Below, one piece after another: positions 48,606 to 56,955 of a stretch of 64,000 nucleotides of DNA. Position 1 is the stretch's first letter, and each line of letters begins with the position of its first letter. The DNA lies in the NCBI RefSeq assembly GCF_000423345.1, contig NZ_AUHU01000006.1, positions 62,001-126,000 on the forward strand, given 5' to 3'. The DNA is from Marinimicrobium agarilyticum DSM 16975 (lineage in GTDB: Bacteria; Pseudomonadota; Gammaproteobacteria; Pseudomonadales; Cellvibrionaceae). Under the pieces are notes generated by a model. It was not told the origin of the DNA, did no database searches, and saw only the letters and a program-made list of their open reading frames with translations. A program made the translations under genes and the position numbers.

Positions 48606-49774
48606 CAGCGAGTCTCCCTCATTGGCGCGCCAGAATTGCCCCTGGACGTGTCGCGTAGACGCTCAGCAGACTGCCTCAGCTCCTCGGGCGATGGGGCGGG
48701 CATTTGAACACTCGTGGCCCCACTCCGCGAGCCGCTGCCACCGGAAGACTGTTTCATCAGACGATCCAGGGGCAAATACATCATGTTATTGCCGCCTTCG
48801 ACATCCACCATGACTTTACTCGACTCGGTCAACACTTCTTCCACAGCTTCAATATACAGGCGCTCACGAGTCACTTTCGGGGCCTGTTCATACTCTTCCA
48901 GCAGCAGCTCGAAGCGACGCGACTGACCCTGAGCCCGCGCGATAACCTGATCGCGATAACCCTGAGCCTCTTCCATCATCCGCTGAGCCTCACCTCGCGC
49001 CTGCGGGATAACGCCATTGGCATAAGCCTGGGCTTCGCTCTTGAGCCGTTCCTGATCCTCCTTGGCTTTAATCACATCATCAAACGCGTCCCGAACCTCT
49101 TCGGGGGGGCGCCCCTCCTGAATGTTGACATCGCGCACGACAATCCCCGCCATGTAGCTATCCAGATAATTTTGCAGTCGATCCTTTACTTGCCGTGCAA
49201 TCTCAGCTCGCCCACCGGACAAAACCTGCTGAAGTTCACTCGACCCCACCACATGACGCAGAGCGCTGTCAGCCGCGTGCCTCAAGCTCACTTCAGGGTT
49301 CTTGACGTTAAGCACGAAATCACGGACATCGCCGACGTTGTACTGCACTGTAATCGGCAGCTCGACGATGCTTTCGTCTTCAGTCAACATAAGGCCCTGT
49401 GTGGCGTACTGCCGCTCTTCGGTAACATTGACCAAGAAAACGTCGGACAACAACGGCGGATCCCACTGGAGGCCGGCATCCTTAATACCCTGAAAGGCAC
49501 CCAGCCGTAGCACAACAGCCCGTTCTTTGGCGTCCACGACATAGAAGCCCAGCACAAAGTAAATAGCCGCCGCCACCACCAATACGATACCGATCAGCGG
49601 GAGAGCACTGCCAAAGCCACCACCACCGTTATTGTCGCCACCGCTGCCGGAGCCGCCGAAGAGACCGTTCAGGCGATCCCGGAATTTTTTCCAGGCCTCA
49701 TCCAAGTCGGGCGGACCGCCACTGCCGCCGCCCCAGGGGTCCTTGCCCCCGCCTCCCGGTTCATTCCAGGCCAT
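48605..49774 (-). CDS. hflK: FtsH protease modulator HflK
   Basis: 389 residues. Gly-rich N terminus (MAWNEPGGGGKDPWGGGSGG, then PPDLDEAWKKFRDRLNGLFG) typical of true HflK, transmembrane helix about 58-78, SPFH domain (YVVDAKERAVVLRLGAFQGI), and coiled coil (EVRDAFDDVIKAKEDQERLK). The C-terminal tail is Ser/Gly/Pro-rich. Overlaps the start of hflC; a terminator separates it from hflX. Confidence 0.96.
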   Translation of the reverse strand: MAWNEPGGGGKDPWGGGSGGPPDLDEAWKKFRDRLNGLFGGSGSGGDNNGGGGFGSALPLIGIVLVVAAAIYFVLGFYVVDAKERAVVLRLGAFQGIKDAGLQWDPPLLSDVFLVNVTEERQYATQGLMLTEDESIVELPITVQYNVGDVRDFVLNVKNPEVSLRHAADSALRHVVGSSELQQVLSGGRAEIARQVKDRLQNYLDSYMAGIVVRDVNIQEGRPPEEVRDAFDDVIKAKEDQERLKSEAQAYANGVIPQARGEAQRMMEEAQGYRDQVIARAQGQSRRFELLLEEYEQAPKVTRERLYIEAVEEVLTESSKVMVDVEGGNNMMYLPLDRLMKQSSGGSGSRSGATSVQMPAPSPEELRQSAERLRDTSRGNSGAPMRETR

Positions 49775-49798
49775 ATTCTGTCTCCGTCAATAAAAGTG

Positions 49799-49821
49799 AA
49801 AAGCCGGGCCGAGAGCCCGGC
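49799..49821 (-). terminator. Intrinsic terminator between hflX and hflK
   Basis: GCCGGGC/GCCCGGC stem, five-base loop, followed by TTTT on the minus strand, 66 bp after the hflX stop. Implies hflK-hflC has its own promoter or relies on read-through. Confidence 0.7.
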
Positions 49822-49886
49822 ATCAGAAATCGTCGCAGCCCAATCCGGCCGCTAGTTGAGGGATTCTATCAAAAGCCGTGCCCGCT

Positions 49887-51203
49887 CTAACAGGCAATTC
49901 GACCAGAGCGCCCGCTATCGATCCAATCGAGCTGGTCGTAGGTCAGATCCTCGGCGCTCAAAATCCGCATCAGGTCGGCCTTGGGCATACGCACCTGTAA
50001 CTCGGTGGTGCCATCATCGCGGTTAGCCTCTTCCGCCACCGCCTGTTGCTGATAAAGGCGGGCACGCAAACGCCCCTGTTCGGGCTTCAGGCGAAGGCGC
50101 CCGGCCACCATTTCCCGCCCGAGAGCACCTGAAATGGCCTCCATGAGCAGCTCAATGCCCTCTCCGGTCTGGGCGGAGAGCCAGACTGCCACGGGCTTAC
50201 CATGGTCGTCCCGTTCGATACGGGGTTCCATCCCGAGAAGATCAATCTTGTTGAATACCCGCAACTGGGGTAGCTCAGAGGCGCCAATCTCACCCAACAC
50301 TTCGTCCACCTGGTCAATATTGTGAATACGCTCCTCGGCGGCGGCGTCAATGACATGTAGCAACAGGCTGGAGTTGCTCGCCTCCTCCAGGGTCGCCCGG
50401 AAGGCCTGAACCAATTTGTGGGGAAGATGACTGATGAACCCCACCGTATCGGCGAGGATCAATGCCCCTACATCGGGCACTTCGAGCCGCCTCATGGTCG
50501 GGTCCAGGGTGGCAAACAGCTGGTTTTCCACGTAGACGTCGGCGTCGGTGATCCGGTTGAAAAGCGTGGACTTGCCGGCGTTGGTGTAACCCACCAGGGA
50601 GACCGTGGGGATATCCGCCCGTTGACGGGACCGCCGGCCCTGATCGCGCTGAGTGCGGACTTTGGACAGCCGTTTCTCAATGGCGGTAATACGACCGCGC
50701 AACAGGCGGCGGTCTGTTTCCAATTGGGTTTCACCCGGGCCACGAAGGCCGATACCACCCTTCTGGCGCTCCAGGTGCGTCCAGCCCCGCACGAGGCGGG
50801 TCGACATATGCCGAAGCTGGGCCAACTCGACCTGCAACTTACCCTCAAAGGTGCGGGCACGCTGAGCGAATATATCCAGAATCAGGCCGGTGCGATCGAG
50901 CACCCGGCACTCAAGGGCACGCTCAAGGTTGCGCTCCTGGCTCGGGGAAAGAGTGTGGTTGAAGATGACCAGCTGCGCCTCGTGTTCCTTGACCACCGCC
51001 TGCAGCTCTTCGAGCTTGCCGGTGCCGACAAAGTACTTGGCATGGGGTGCGGCCCGCTGCCCACCAATAAGGGCAATGGGGTCGCCGCCTGCCGACAGGA
51101 CGAGTTCTTCAAATTCTCGGGGATCTTCCGGCGCTTGGCCGTGGGAGAGTTCCAGGTGAACCAGCACCGCCAGCTCACCGGAATCGGGACGATCAAAAAA
51201 CAA
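49887..51203 (-). CDS. hflX: Ribosome-rescue GTPase HflX
   Basis: 438 residues. N-terminal HflX domain (AVLVHLELSHGQAPEDPREF, SAGGDPIALIGGQRAAPHAK), linker ERQKGGIGLRGPGETQLETD, G domain (SLVGYTNAGKSTLFNRITDA, DTVGFISHLPHKLVQAFRAT) and C-terminal extension. TTG start at 51203, preceded by GAGG seven bases before. Splits stalled 70S ribosomes under stress (known for the family). Follows hfq by 21 bp. Confidence 0.95.
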   Translation of the reverse strand: MFFDRPDSGELAVLVHLELSHGQAPEDPREFEELVLSAGGDPIALIGGQRAAPHAKYFVGTGKLEELQAVVKEHEAQLVIFNHTLSPSQERNLERALECRVLDRTGLILDIFAQRARTFEGKLQVELAQLRHMSTRLVRGWTHLERQKGGIGLRGPGETQLETDRRLLRGRITAIEKRLSKVRTQRDQGRRSRQRADIPTVSLVGYTNAGKSTLFNRITDADVYVENQLFATLDPTMRRLEVPDVGALILADTVGFISHLPHKLVQAFRATLEEASNSSLLLHVIDAAAEERIHNIDQVDEVLGEIGASELPQLRVFNKIDLLGMEPRIERDDHGKPVAVWLSAQTGEGIELLMEAISGALGREMVAGRLRLKPEQGRLRARLYQQQAVAEEANRDDGTTELQVRMPKADLMRILSAEDLTYDQLDWIDSGRSGRIAC

Positions 51204-51224
51204 GTAGTTACCTCAGCGGCAGAA

Positions 51225-51485
51225 TTACTCGGCCGGCGTTTCCTCGCCCTCACCTTCCGCTGGGTTCAGCAGAGGCACACGAACAGCACGAGACGGTACG
51301 ACCGTGGAAATAGCATGCTTGTACACCATCTGGCTGACGGTGTTCTTCAACAAAACCACAAACTGATCAAAAGATTCAACCTGACCCTGTAGCTTGATGC
51401 CGTTGACCAGATAAATGGACACAGGCACCCGCTCTTTACGCAGGACGTTCAGGTAAGGGTCTTGTAAACTATGCCCTTTTGACAT
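51225..51485 (-). CDS. hfq: RNA chaperone Hfq
   Basis: 86 residues. Sm1 and Sm2 motifs: [40 protein letters not shown], and [13 protein letters not shown]-terminal tail is short and acidic. Hexameric chaperone for small RNA/mRNA pairing. A possible promoter lies at the end of miaA, as in E. coli. Confidence 0.98.
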   Translation of the reverse strand: MSKGHSLQDPYLNVLRKERVPVSIYLVNGIKLQGQVESFDQFVVLLKNTVSQMVYKHAISTVVPSRAVRVPLLNPAEGEGEETPAE

Positions 51486-51595
51486 GGTTATTCTCCTTAT
51501 CGAGATAGAAATTTACCCGCCTAAGTCTTTCCCGTGTTTCGGCAAAGGGGGCGGCCACAAGAACATGAAAAACTGACTAGGATTCTCACACTGCT

Positions 51596-51626
51596 ATTAT
51601 ATGGTCTCAGTACCTATATAATTCAA
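51596..51626 (-). promoter_or_regulatory. Possible hfq promoter overlapping the end of miaA
   Basis: Minus strand TTGAAT (51621-51626) and a perfect TATAAT (51596-51601), spacer 19 bp, longer than ideal. Lies across the miaA stop, 111 bp before the hfq start. Confidence 0.4.
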
Positions 51627-52589
51627 GGTATTCTTTACAATTTCTTGCAAGTTCAAGTTTTCCCCTGATTCGCTTTGCGTGTGAACCCACCTGAGCAAGG
51701 GCCAGCCCCGCAGCCAGGTGATCTGCCGCTTGGCCAGCTGTCGTGTCGCGATAATTCCCTTCTCCCTCAGCTCTTCCTCACTCATGGCGGGGCCTTTACC
51801 TTCCAGCCCGTCCAGATAGGCCCAAACCTGCCGGTAGCCCACCGCCCGTATCGCGGGAAGCGCCGGGTGAAGATCACCGCGCGCTCGGAGTCCTTTGACC
51901 TCGTCGATCAGTCCCTGTTCCAGCATCTGGTCAAATCGTAGAGCAATACGCTGGTGGAGCACCCGCCGATCACGGGGGGCGATGGCAATTTGGATGACAT
52001 CGAACCGTTCGGTAAAGGCCGGGCCGGCCTCGGCCTGCTGGATACGGCGCAGTTCGGTCATGGTTTTGCCGCTGGCCCGGTAAACTTCGAGGGCGCGGGA
52101 GACTCGCTGAGAGTGGTTGGGATGGATCTCGGCGGCGGTGTCCGGGTCGACCTCCGCTAGCTGGGCATGAATGGAGGGCCAACCCCGCTCGGCCGCCTGA
52201 GCTTCGATCTCGGCCCGAATAGCCGGATCGGCCTCGGGCATAGGCGCGAGACCGTCAAGCAGGGCTTTGTAATAGAGCATGGTGCCACCGACCAACAGCG
52301 GAATACGGGCGGCGGCGTGGATATCGGCGATTTCGCGCTCGGCGTCGACACAGAAGTCGGCGGCGGAGTAGGGGTCGGCGGGGTCCCGGATGTCGATGAG
52401 CCGGTGCGGAGCCTGGGCCAGTTCGTCGGGGCCGGGCTTGGCGGTGCCGATATCCATGCCTTTGTAGACGAGGGTGGAGTCGACGCTGATGAGCTCAGCC
52501 GGAAGGTGTTTGCGCAGCTCGACCGCCAGGGCAGTTTTGCCGGAGGCGGTGGGGCCCATCAGGAATATCACTTTCTGGCGGTTGGTCAT
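51597..52589 (-). CDS. miaA: tRNA dimethylallyltransferase
   Basis: 330 residues. Adds the isopentenyl group to A37 of tRNAs reading UNN codons. P-loop [53 protein letters not shown], and [23 protein letters not shown] at 52589 (MTNRQKV); a GTG three codons upstream is possible. Its substrate DMAPP comes from the MEP pathway begun by Dxs elsewhere in the window. Upstream of hfq, conserved order; the gap to mutL is filled by repeats. Confidence 0.96.
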   Translation of the reverse strand: MTNRQKVIFLMGPTASGKTALAVELRKHLPAELISVDSTLVYKGMDIGTAKPGPDELAQAPHRLIDIRDPADPYSAADFCVDAEREIADIHAAARIPLLVGGTMLYYKALLDGLAPMPEADPAIRAEIEAQAAERGWPSIHAQLAEVDPDTAAEIHPNHSQRVSRALEVYRASGKTMTELRRIQQAEAGPAFTERFDVIQIAIAPRDRRVLHQRIALRFDQMLEQGLIDEVKGLRARGDLHPALPAIRAVGYRQVWAYLDGLEGKGPAMSEEELREKGIIATRQLAKRQITWLRGWPLLRWVHTQSESGENLNLQEIVKNTLNYIGTETI

Positions 52590-52636
52590 TGGATTCACTG
52601 TGGTTTGGTGACTTCGTAGAGGGTTCGGGCCGCTTC

Positions 52637-52792
52637 GGGGTGCATCCTCCCCGGACACGCCGTAAACCCATCCCTGGGGGCTTCTCATCGGCATCCATGC
52701 CGCGGCTTTGGCTCCTGCGTCGCTCTAGCACCTACATCCGTGTAGGCGTCAGAGAGTCCCGAGGGGGTACGCCCTCTCCGACCCTCAGTGCC
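52637..52792. repeat. Hairpin repeat, degenerate long-loop copy
   Basis: Reverse-complement relative of the copy at 52.99 kb: the same flank (GGCACTGAG, here CTCAGTGCC at 52784-52792) and loop block GGCATGGATGCCGATGAGAA, with about 47 extra bases in the loop. Contains CCCA-TCCC-TGGG (52667-52678), GGCA-TCCA-TGCC (52690-52701) and CCTACA-TCCG-TGTAGG (52731-52746). The outer arms pair imperfectly. Confidence 0.8.
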
Positions 52793-52806
52793 AAATTTTA
52801 CCTTTT

Positions 52807-52838
52807 CGTAGGCCGGATAAGCGCCAAGCGCATCCGGC
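52807..52838. repeat. REP-like element (GGATAAGCG...GCATCCGGC)
   Basis: GTAGGCCGGATAAGCGCCAA followed by GCGCATCCGGC, closely related to both arms of the inverted pair at 61.49-61.56 kb. Short imperfect palindrome, a third copy in this window. Confidence 0.7.
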
Positions 52839-52984
52839 AAAAAAGTCCAACAGCCACGCAGAAGACGATTGGTACGACACCCTCCACCAGCCAAGCTCAC
52901 GGACTTGTTATGGTAGGTGGCGCTTCGCTTACCTACCCTACGCTTACTCGATACGTCGGAGGGGGATGAACCACCAAAGGGACA

Positions 52985-53111
52985 ATGTGGCACTGAGGTC
53001 TGGGGCGGGGTATATCGTTTCTAGACTCTCTGAGGCATGGATGCCGATGAGAAGCCCCCATGGATGGGTTCACGGCGGGTCTAGAAACGATATACCCCGC
53101 CCCAGACCGGA
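52985..53111. repeat. Long hairpin repeat, copy 4 (30-bp perfect arms, 52-nt loop)
   Basis: Arms 52997-53026 and 53079-53108 are exact reverse complements; the loop (53027-53078) has GGCA-TGGA-TGCC (53034-53045) and CCCA-TGGA-TGGG (53057-53068). Geometry and left flank TGTGGCACTGA equal copy 1 at 21.1 kb, but the arm sequence differs at 10 positions, all compensated. Ends 26 bp before the mutL stop. Confidence 0.9.
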
Positions 53112-53134
53112 CGTGACAAATACTCCCCCAGAAA

Positions 53135-54991
53135 CTACTGCCCTCGCATAAACAACTTATCGAGCTCATCCAACGACTGCAGAGCCCAGGTCGGGCGGCC
53201 GTGGTTGCACTGGCCGCTGCGCTCGGTGGCCTCCATATCCCGCAGCAGCGCATTCATCTCCGGAATCGTCAGCCGCCGGTTGGCACGCACCGAACCGTGA
53301 CAGGCCATGGTCGACAACAACTCATTCATCCGCTGCTGAATCCGCTCACTGCTGCCGTATTCGATCAAATCCGACAACACATCCCGCACCAACTGCGCCA
53401 CCGGGGCGCGATTGAGCAGCGCCGGCACCTGGCGCACCAGCAGACTCTCGGGGCCGGCGCGCTGAACTTCAAAACCCAACTGCGTAAAGGTCTCGGCGTT
53501 CTGCTCCGCGCAGTCCGCCTCCTTCTGGCTGACCGCAATGCTCTCCGGCACCAACAGCGGCTGGGTCTGAATGGCGCCCTGAGCGTAAGCGGTTTTCATC
53601 CGCTCGTAGGTGATCCGCTCGTGGGCCGCGTGCATATCCACAATGATCAAGCCCTGGGCATTCTCCGCCAGAATATAAATGCCCTTCAGTTGCGCGACGG
53701 CAAAGCCCAGGGGCGGCACTTCCCCGTCCTCGGATTCCGGCATGGGCTGAGGCTGGGCGGGAGTGCCTGCCGGCCCTCCATAGGGCTGATGCAGGCTGCC
53801 GTAATGGCGCATCTGCTCGGCGACATTGCCCGGCGCGCCCGAGCCGGGCGGGCGGTAGCCGCCGAAGCCCGAAGGGCTGCCCGCCGGGCTGGAGGACAGC
53901 CCCATGGGCGCCTGCTGAAACTCACCCGCGGCAACGCCGCTCAGAGCGGGTTCGGCCGTGCGCTCTTCCGGCTCAAACTGGTCACCGGGGCGCACCTTGG
54001 CCAAGGCGTGATGCAGGCTACTGAAAATAAAGTCGTGCACCCGCCGGTTGTCCCGGAAACGGACTTCGTGCTTGGTGGGGTGCACATTCACATCCACCGT
54101 GGCCGGGTCCACTTCCAGGTAGAGCACGAAGGCCGGGTGGCGACCGTGGTAGAGGACGTCCTGATAAGCCTGGCGCACGGCATGGCCCACCAGCTTGTCC
54201 CGGATGGCCCGGCCGTTGACGTAGAAGTGCTGAAGGTCCGCCTGGCTGCGATTGAAGCTCGGCTGGGCCACCCACCCCCAGAGCCGGAGGCCGGAGCGCT
54301 CCATATCGATATGCAGCGCCTGCTCCATAAACGCCGGCCCACAGACCTGGGCCACACGGCGCTCGCACTCAAGCTGGGTGTCGGCGGACCGCCAGCTGTA
54401 CACTGCGCGACCGTTATTGCGCAAAGTGAAACCGACGTCGAATCGGGACAGGGCCTGGCGTTTGATGACCTCGTCCAGGTGGTTGTATTCGGTTTTCTCC
54501 GTGCGCAGAAACTTGCGCCGGGCGGGGGTGTTGAAAAACAGGTCCCGCACTTCCACGGTGGTCCCTTTGGGATGGGCCGCTGGGGCGAGCTCGGCCTGCA
54601 TGTCCCGCCCCTCGGCGGTCACCTGCCAGGCAGCGCCTTCATCGCTGGTGTTGGTGGTCAACGCCAGGCGCGCCACGGAACTGATACTGGCCAGCGCCTC
54701 GCCCCGAAACCCCAAGGTGGCCACCGCCTCCAGGTCGTCCAATTCGCGGATCTTGCTGGTGGCGTGACGGCTGAGGGCCAACGGCAGGTCGTCTTTGGCA
54801 ATACCGTTGCCGTTGTCCCGGACCCGCATCAGCTTGATGCCGCCGTCCTCGACCTCGATTTCCACCCGTGTGGCGCCGGCGTCCAGGCTGTTTTCCAACA
54901 GCTCCTTGATCACGGATGACGGACGTTCGACCACCTCACCGGCGGCAATCTGGTTCGCCAGACGGGGGTTGAGTAATTGAATTCTAGTCAT
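53135..54991 (-). CDS. mutL: DNA mismatch repair protein MutL (endonuclease type)
   Basis: 618 residues. N-terminal GHKL ATPase: [42 protein letters not shown]; a variable Pro/Gly-rich linker (about 340-425); C-terminal dimer domain. The C-terminal domain carries [12 protein letters not shown], matching DQHA(X)2E(X)4E, plus [11 protein letters not shown] and CNHGRPT, the metal-site motifs of nicking MutL. It is therefore likely a methyl-independent endonuclease as in Pseudomonas. Start ATG 54991. 60 bp after the amidase gene. Confidence 0.97.
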   Translation of the reverse strand: MTRIQLLNPRLANQIAAGEVVERPSSVIKELLENSLDAGATRVEIEVEDGGIKLMRVRDNGNGIAKDDLPLALSRHATSKIRELDDLEAVATLGFRGEALASISSVARLALTTNTSDEGAAWQVTAEGRDMQAELAPAAHPKGTTVEVRDLFFNTPARRKFLRTEKTEYNHLDEVIKRQALSRFDVGFTLRNNGRAVYSWRSADTQLECERRVAQVCGPAFMEQALHIDMERSGLRLWGWVAQPSFNRSQADLQHFYVNGRAIRDKLVGHAVRQAYQDVLYHGRHPAFVLYLEVDPATVDVNVHPTKHEVRFRDNRRVHDFIFSSLHHALAKVRPGDQFEPEERTAEPALSGVAAGEFQQAPMGLSSSPAGSPSGFGGYRPPGSGAPGNVAEQMRHYGSLHQPYGGPAGTPAQPQPMPESEDGEVPPLGFAVAQLKGIYILAENAQGLIIVDMHAAHERITYERMKTAYAQGAIQTQPLLVPESIAVSQKEADCAEQNAETFTQLGFEVQRAGPESLLVRQVPALLNRAPVAQLVRDVLSDLIEYGSSERIQQRMNELLSTMACHGSVRANRRLTIPEMNALLRDMEATERSGQCNHGRPTWALQSLDELDKLFMRGQ

Positions 54992-55051
54992 GCACTTCCA
55001 GTCGCGTTGCGCCTCCCGCTTGGGAGGCGAGTGTCGGGGCGGTCAACCGCC

Positions 55052-56404
55052 CTAGCTTGAGGGAATTTTCAACACCTGGCCAACCTGAATGACGTGGTTG
55101 TCCAAGCCGTTCTCTCGCCGGATCGCGTCCACACTGACATTGTGACGACGGGCGATGGCGCTCAGGGTATCACCCCGGCTGATGGTGTACTTCTGGGAAT
55201 CGCCGCTGCCCTGATGCCGGGCGAGGTAAGTCCCCGCCGGAGGCTGGCGCTCGAAATAGTTGCGTATGCCGTTGCCGATGCTGGTGGCCATCTGCTCCCG
55301 GTACTGCGCTGTTGAGAGCTTGCGGGCCTCGGACGGGTTGGAGATGAACCCCGTTTCCACCAGGATGGAAGGAACATCCGGCGACTTCAGTACCGCGAAC
55401 CCGGCCTGCTCCACTTGGGGCTTGTGCAGGCGAGAGATGTCACCCATGGAAGAGAGTACGTCTTTCCCCACCGTCAGGCTGGAATTCAACGTGGCGGTCA
55501 TGGACAGGTCGACCAACACGCCGGCCAACACCTCATCCTTGTCTTCCAGGCTGACGCTGCCGACACCGCCGATGAGGTCCGCTTCGTTTTCCCGTTCGGC
55601 CAGAAAGCGGGCGGTTTCACTGGTGGCGCCGCGGCGGGAGAGGGCAAACACCGAACTGCCGTTCGCCGACGGGTGAGTAAAAGCGTCGGCGTGGACCGAG
55701 ACAAACAGGTCGGCCTGCATCTTGCGGGCGATATTGCGCCGCTCGCGCAGGGGCACATAGTAGTCCCCCGTACGGACCAGCTTGGCTTCGTAGCCGGGAA
55801 TATCGTTAAGCTGACGCACCAGACGCTTGCTGATATCAAACACCACATTCTTTTCATAGAGCTTGCCGGGGCCGATGGCGCCCGGGTCTTCCCCGCCATG
55901 CCCCGCATCGACAGCAATGATGACATTGCGCTCGCCCGCAGGCTTTGCCGGTGTCTTGTCCGCCAGGGTCTCCGCCCGGCTTTTACCTTCATCGTGCAGG
56001 TCGATCACCAACCGGTCATTGATGCCCGCGTGGCGTTTGAGCAGGAAACTCTTGGGGCGAACCGAGGTTTTGAGGTCAAACACGACCCGCAACGTGCCAT
56101 CCTGACGGTGGGCGCTGCGAACACGCCGGATTGGGGTATCTTCCAGGGCAAGATTATCCAGATCATCCTTCAGGCGCGTGTCGGCAACATCCACGACCAC
56201 CCGTGACGGCGAAGAGAGTGTAAAGAGCTTGTGCTCGACCGGGCCGCTCAGGTCAAACACCAGCCGGGTATGATCGGGCGCCCGCCAGAGCCTGACGCTG
56301 TCGACGTCGGCGGCTTGAGCCAGGGTCGCCCCCAACAGCCACATCAGCACGAGGCACCCTCGAAGCCACTTGTGTCTCAAACTGGATCTCAAAGTCTTCC
56401 TCAC
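55052..56404 (-). CDS. amiB: N-acetylmuramoyl-L-alanine amidase with AMIN and LysM domains
   Basis: 450 residues. Signal peptide (about 1-32, ATLAQA), AMIN domain (about 35-140; SPSRVVVDVADTRLKDDLDN), amidase_3 zinc domain (about 170-395: IAVDAGHGGEDPGAIGPGKL, EKNVVFDISKRLVRQLN, SVHADAF, ETGFISNPSE) and C-terminal LysM (ISRGDTLSAIARRHNVSVDA). Cleaves septal peptidoglycan; AMIN targets it. GTG start at 56404 overlaps the tsaE stop (GTGA). Canonical tsaE-amiB-mutL order. Confidence 0.93.
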   Translation of the reverse strand: MRKTLRSSLRHKWLRGCLVLMWLLGATLAQAADVDSVRLWRAPDHTRLVFDLSGPVEHKLFTLSSPSRVVVDVADTRLKDDLDNLALEDTPIRRVRSAHRQDGTLRVVFDLKTSVRPKSFLLKRHAGINDRLVIDLHDEGKSRAETLADKTPAKPAGERNVIIAVDAGHGGEDPGAIGPGKLYEKNVVFDISKRLVRQLNDIPGYEAKLVRTGDYYVPLRERRNIARKMQADLFVSVHADAFTHPSANGSSVFALSRRGATSETARFLAERENEADLIGGVGSVSLEDKDEVLAGVLVDLSMTATLNSSLTVGKDVLSSMGDISRLHKPQVEQAGFAVLKSPDVPSILVETGFISNPSEARKLSTAQYREQMATSIGNGIRNYFERQPPAGTYLARHQGSGDSQKYTISRGDTLSAIARRHNVSVDAIRRENGLDNHVIQVGQVLKIPSS

Positions 56405-56955
56405 TGCAATCCGGTTAGGGTTGATCCCGACGGCCTTCCGCCAGCGTCGCCGCGGGCCGCCTCCAAAGAGTCCGGAAGCGTCCAGAGGTTCAATCGGCGC
56501 TGCCCTCTCGAGGTACCGGCACGCAGTCTCGCCCGTCGCCCACCGGCTTCGACACTCAGCACCAGCAAGAGGTCGGGTACCGGAAGGACGCCCTGGCCCC
56601 GTTCCGGCCATTCAATGACACAGACGTCACTGGGCCTAAAATAATCCCGAATGCCCATATATTCCAGTTCTTCGGGATCCCCCAGGCGATAAAGGTCAAA
56701 ATGGTTCACGCTGAGCGATCCCAGCTCGTAGGGCTCAACCAGGGTATAGGTGGGGCTCTTAACGGCACCTGAATGCCCGGCGCCGCGCAAAAGGCCGCGA
56801 CAGAACGTGGTTTTCCCTGCGCCCAGATCGCCTTCGAGAAACAGCACCAACCCTTCTTCGCCATCATCAAGGAGCGCCCGCCCCAGGCTCTCGCCCAACG
56901 CCAGGGTGTCGGCCTCGCTCGCGAGAAATACAGAGAGCTCTGTCTCAGCGCTCAT
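56401..56955 (-). CDS. tsaE: tRNA threonylcarbamoyladenosine biosynthesis ATPase TsaE
   Basis: 184 residues. P-loop LEGDLGAGKTTFCRGLLRGA, then SPTYTLVEPYELGSLSVNHF, DLYRLGDPEELEYMGIRDYF and VIEWPERGQGVLP. Needed with TsaB/C/D to form t6A on ANN-decoding tRNAs. The start lies within the end of nnr (overlap 11 bp) and the stop overlaps amiB. The C terminus is about 25 residues longer than usual. Confidence 0.94.
   Translation of the reverse strand: MSAETELSVFLASEADTLALGESLGRALLDDGEEGLVLFLEGDLGAGKTTFCRGLLRGAGHSGAVKSPTYTLVEPYELGSLSVNHFDLYRLGDPEELEYMGIRDYFRPSDVCVIEWPERGQGVLPVPDLLLVLSVEAGGRRARLRAGTSRGQRRLNLWTLPDSLEAARGDAGGRPSGSTLTGLQ

Larger units (their letters stand above)
52590..53134. other. 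545-bp intergenic region between mutL and miaA made largely of repeats
   Basis: From left: miaA leader, degenerate hairpin repeat (52637-52792), a REP-like element (52807-52838), a GGTAGGT/ACCTACC palindrome (52912-52937), and a perfect 30-bp-arm hairpin (52997-53108). No coding frame looks real here. The repeats probably interrupt the otherwise usual close mutL-miaA spacing. Confidence 0.75.

Noticed and set aside
52590-53134. Short open frames within the mutL-miaA gap
   Set aside because: They run through inverted repeats, have no ribosome sites and encode Arg/Pro-rich translations without similarity.
53201-54919. 572-codon open frame on the + strand opposite mutL
   Set aside because: Shadow of mutL. 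Low-complexity His/Arg/Gly-rich translation with no recognisable domain.
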